Source: CAZUCD01 sp964618855
GTDB lineage: Bacteria > Sumerlaeota > Sumerlaeia > SLMS01 > JANRJK01
Assembly: GCA_964618855.1 (NCBI GenBank)
Contig: CAZUCD010000057.1
Coordinates: forward strand, 1 to 22,143
DNA: 22,143 nucleotides
Direction of reading: 5' to 3'
Shown one piece after another: positions 20,689 to 22,143 of the stretch (its first letter is position 1; every line of letters begins with the position of its first letter). The translations under genes were made by a program, and so were the position numbers. The notes beneath the pieces are model-generated. The model saw only the letters and a list, made by a program, of their open reading frames with translations. It was not told the DNA's origin and did no database searches.

Positions 20689-21515
20689 GCTTCGCCGCCC
20701 TCGAGCGCGAGTCCCTGTGGGTTGGGCTGGGCGCGGCCGTGGCCGCGGAGGTGCTCTGCCTCGCGATGGCGCGCGCGGGGCGCCGCGACGCGGATGCGGA
20801 CTCCCCGATGCCCCGGCGCGTACCTCGACCGGCCCTCGCCATCGCGCTCGTCGTCGGCGCGCTGATACTCGGGCTGCGCGGGGCGGGGACCGAAACCGTC
20901 ATCCGCAAGCTCATCGCCATGACGTCTGGCGGCACGCTGATGCTCCTGGCGGGGCTCGCGTCGGACATGGCGGGGCCTCGCTCGGAACGGCACCTTGCTG
21001 CGCTCGCGGCGGCGACAGCCATCGCGACCGTCGCGGGAGTCGTCATCCCCTTCAGCGACTTCTTCGGGCTCGGCCCCTTCGTCTTCTTCGGCCCCGCGGT
21101 GTCGATCGTGCTCACGGCGGCGTGGGTGTTCCTCGTGGTCAGCATCATCGAGCTGACCAGCCTGCTCCCGATGCTGGCGGGGGTGACGGCGGTGCTGCTG
21201 GCGGGGGCGGGTTGGGCGTTCCGGCCCGAGCTGAAGGACGCGGCGAGCGCGGCGCTGCCGCCCCTGATCCTCGGAGCCGTGGTGGGCCGCACGGCGGCGG
21301 GCCTGGTCCTCGGCGGCGGGCGCTTCCTCGAGAAGTCGGAAACCCTGGTCCTGGGCTTCTTCCTGGCCGCGATGACGGTCCTTTCATTCACGAAGTCTTT
21401 CGCGATGGCGGGCGTGATCCTCCCCGCGGGGGTGGCCTCGATCGTGGCCGTCGTGCTGCTACTGCGCGCGTTCGAGCGCAGCCTGCTCCTGCGGCCGACG
21501 CCGAGGAGCAGCTAG
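20685..21515 (+). CDS. Polytopic membrane protein resembling WecA/MraY-type transferases but lacking catalytic residues
   Basis: This 276-residue membrane protein starts at GTG 20685, overlapping the glycosyltransferase stop by 4 bases. Its landmarks follow those of polyprenyl-phosphate GlcNAc-1-P transferases in order. TM1 (11-29) is followed by a basic loop RRVPRPALAIALVVG (44-58), where WecA/TagO have PxPRxGGLAI. GLASDMAG (90-97) stands where they have GLxDDxxG. Next come a hydrophobic segment and VAGVVIPFSDFFGLGPF (117-132), like the GVxI...LG segment. VVSIIELTSLLPMLAG (151-166) stands where they have NAxNLIDGLDGLAxG. LPPLILGAVVG (191-201) is followed by FLEKSETLVLG (214-224), where they have FLGDxGSxxLG. 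The membrane pattern is kept, but the first Asp of DD, all the Asn and Asp of NxxNxxDGxDG, and the Asp of GDxGS are gone. I read it as an inactive paralogue working as a scaffold or lipid-binding partner of the operon. A search is needed to confirm homology; it could be an unrelated membrane protein. Confidence 0.65.
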   Translation: MSFAALERESLWVGLGAAVAAEVLCLAMARAGRRDADADSPMPRRVPRPALAIALVVGALILGLRGAGTETVIRKLIAMTSGGTLMLLAGLASDMAGPRSERHLAALAAATAIATVAGVVIPFSDFFGLGPFVFFGPAVSIVLTAAWVFLVVSIIELTSLLPMLAGVTAVLLAGAGWAFRPELKDAASAALPPLILGAVVGRTAAGLVLGGGRFLEKSETLVLGFFLAAMTVLSFTKSFAMAGVILPAGVASIVAVVLLLRAFERSLLLRPTPRSS

Positions 21516-21528
21516 GCCCGCGCCCCGC

Positions 21529-22143
21529 TCAGTCCGCCCTGGCGAAGAACGCGTTGCGGAGCCGGTCCGGCACCATCGCCTCCAGCTCCTCGTCCAGCTT
21601 CGGCTCGCCCTCGCGGCAGCACCACCAGTCGTCCACCTCCTCGACGACCTTCGCGGCGTGGACGCGGCTCTCGCGCAGGATGATGTGCACCATCCGGAAG
21701 AACACGTAGAGCGCCAGCCCGATGATCGGCACCTCGAACGATAGCCTCGGCACGTACGCCGCCACGGCGACGGAGAGGAGCGGCAGCGCCGCCAGGCACA
21801 GGCTCATCGCGAGCGGCAGCCGGCTCAGCGTCCGCGCCTGCGCCACGATCTTCGACTTGTAGAGCAGGTGGATCCGAAGCGTCACCAGCGACGAGTACGT
21901 CGCGAGCGTCACCCCGAGCAGCCAGATCATCGCGGAACCCGCCACCGACTGCATCAGCACGTCGCGCGGCACGTACCCAATGCGGTCGATGAAGTTGTAC
22001 ATCACGAGGCCGCTCTGGACCAGCAGCGCGAACGTGAACATGCAGACCGAGAGCCCCAACGGCGCGATGAGGATCCCCTGGACCAGCTCCCTCGGCGTCA
22101 GGAGGGTCTGCCGCAGCTCCGAGAATTCGAACGTCCCGAGTAT
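21529..22143 (-). CDS. Membrane protein of unknown function, partial (N-terminus beyond window)
   Basis: The frame is open from the right window edge (the first visible codons read ILGTFEFSELRQTLLTP) to a stop at 21529, giving 204 residues. A TTG at 22059 lies in frame but the coding-like sequence continues upstream, so I treat the gene as cut off. Four membrane segments are visible: the one around LGLSVCMFTFALLVQSGLV, AGSAMIWLLGVTLATYSSLV, LAMSLCLAALPLLSVAVAAY and VPIIGLALYVFFRMVHII. A charged C-terminal tail follows, with DDWWCC and an acidic stretch (EPKLDEELEAMVPDRLR). I do not recognise the family. It is convergent with the operon ending at 21515 (13 bases between), so it belongs to a different transcript. 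The pattern recalls large multi-TM envelope proteins, but no function is supported. Confidence 0.7.
   Translation of the reverse strand: MLGTFEFSELRQTLLTPRELVQGILIAPLGLSVCMFTFALLVQSGLVMYNFIDRIGYVPRDVLMQSVAGSAMIWLLGVTLATYSSLVTLRIHLLYKSKIVAQARTLSRLPLAMSLCLAALPLLSVAVAAYVPRLSFEVPIIGLALYVFFRMVHIILRESRVHAAKVVEEVDDWWCCREGEPKLDEELEAMVPDRLRNAFFARAD

Noticed and set aside
1..22143. CRISPR array, tRNA or rRNA gene, insertion sequence or prophage
   Set aside because: No regularly spaced repeats, no tRNA-like cloverleaf or rRNA sequence, no transposase or integrase motif and no phage protein was seen on either strand.

Overview
The window is a very GC-rich, gene-dense bacterial chromosome segment with 13 protein-coding genes (one cut off at each edge). 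I see no RNA gene, insertion sequence, phage gene or CRISPR array. The best guess at origin is Planctomycetota. A long Ser/Thr kinase-TPR receptor has the MDWGLA-type activation segment typical of that phylum. A secreted protein carries DCDNDGIVD and DCNANTIPDECE motifs. A MauG-type peroxidase ends in a C-terminal domain that also looks planctomycetal. This assignment rests on remembered family resemblance, not a search.

Layout. 1-1372 (minus): pheA (chorismate mutase/prephenate dehydratase/ACT) followed, with a 17-base overlap, by the start of a membrane glycosyltransferase. 1562-4838 (plus): a secreted reprolysin-like zinc metalloprotease and, 7 bases later, an aldo/keto reductase. 4901-8529 (minus): a di-heme cytochrome c peroxidase and a CobA-HemD fusion with an unusual insert. 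8788-11862 (plus): the kinase-TPR protein, whose catalytic loop has two odd substitutions. 11869-12195 (minus): a small membrane protein with a probable TTG start. 12469-15252 (plus): a large secreted multidomain protein behind a recognisable promoter, an operator-like palindrome and a structured leader, closed by a strong hairpin terminator at 15277-15312. 15360-21515 (plus): a tightly coupled four-gene operon. 21529-22143 (minus): a partial membrane protein.

The most interesting unit is the four-gene operon: a YheT-type hydrolase, an MMPL/RND-family exporter, a protein with two fused GT2 domains, and a 276-residue membrane protein. The genes are joined by a 5-base gap and then by ATGA and GTGA overlaps. 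I read the last protein as a relative of the WecA/TagO/MraY polyprenyl-phosphate sugar-1-phosphate transferases: the fold-level landmarks line up but essentially every catalytic Asp/Asn position is lost. Together the genes look like a system that builds or remodels a glycolipid or lipid-linked glycan and moves it across the membrane, with a pseudoenzyme as a membrane partner. That function is inference; the gene order, overlaps and missing motifs are visible in the sequence.
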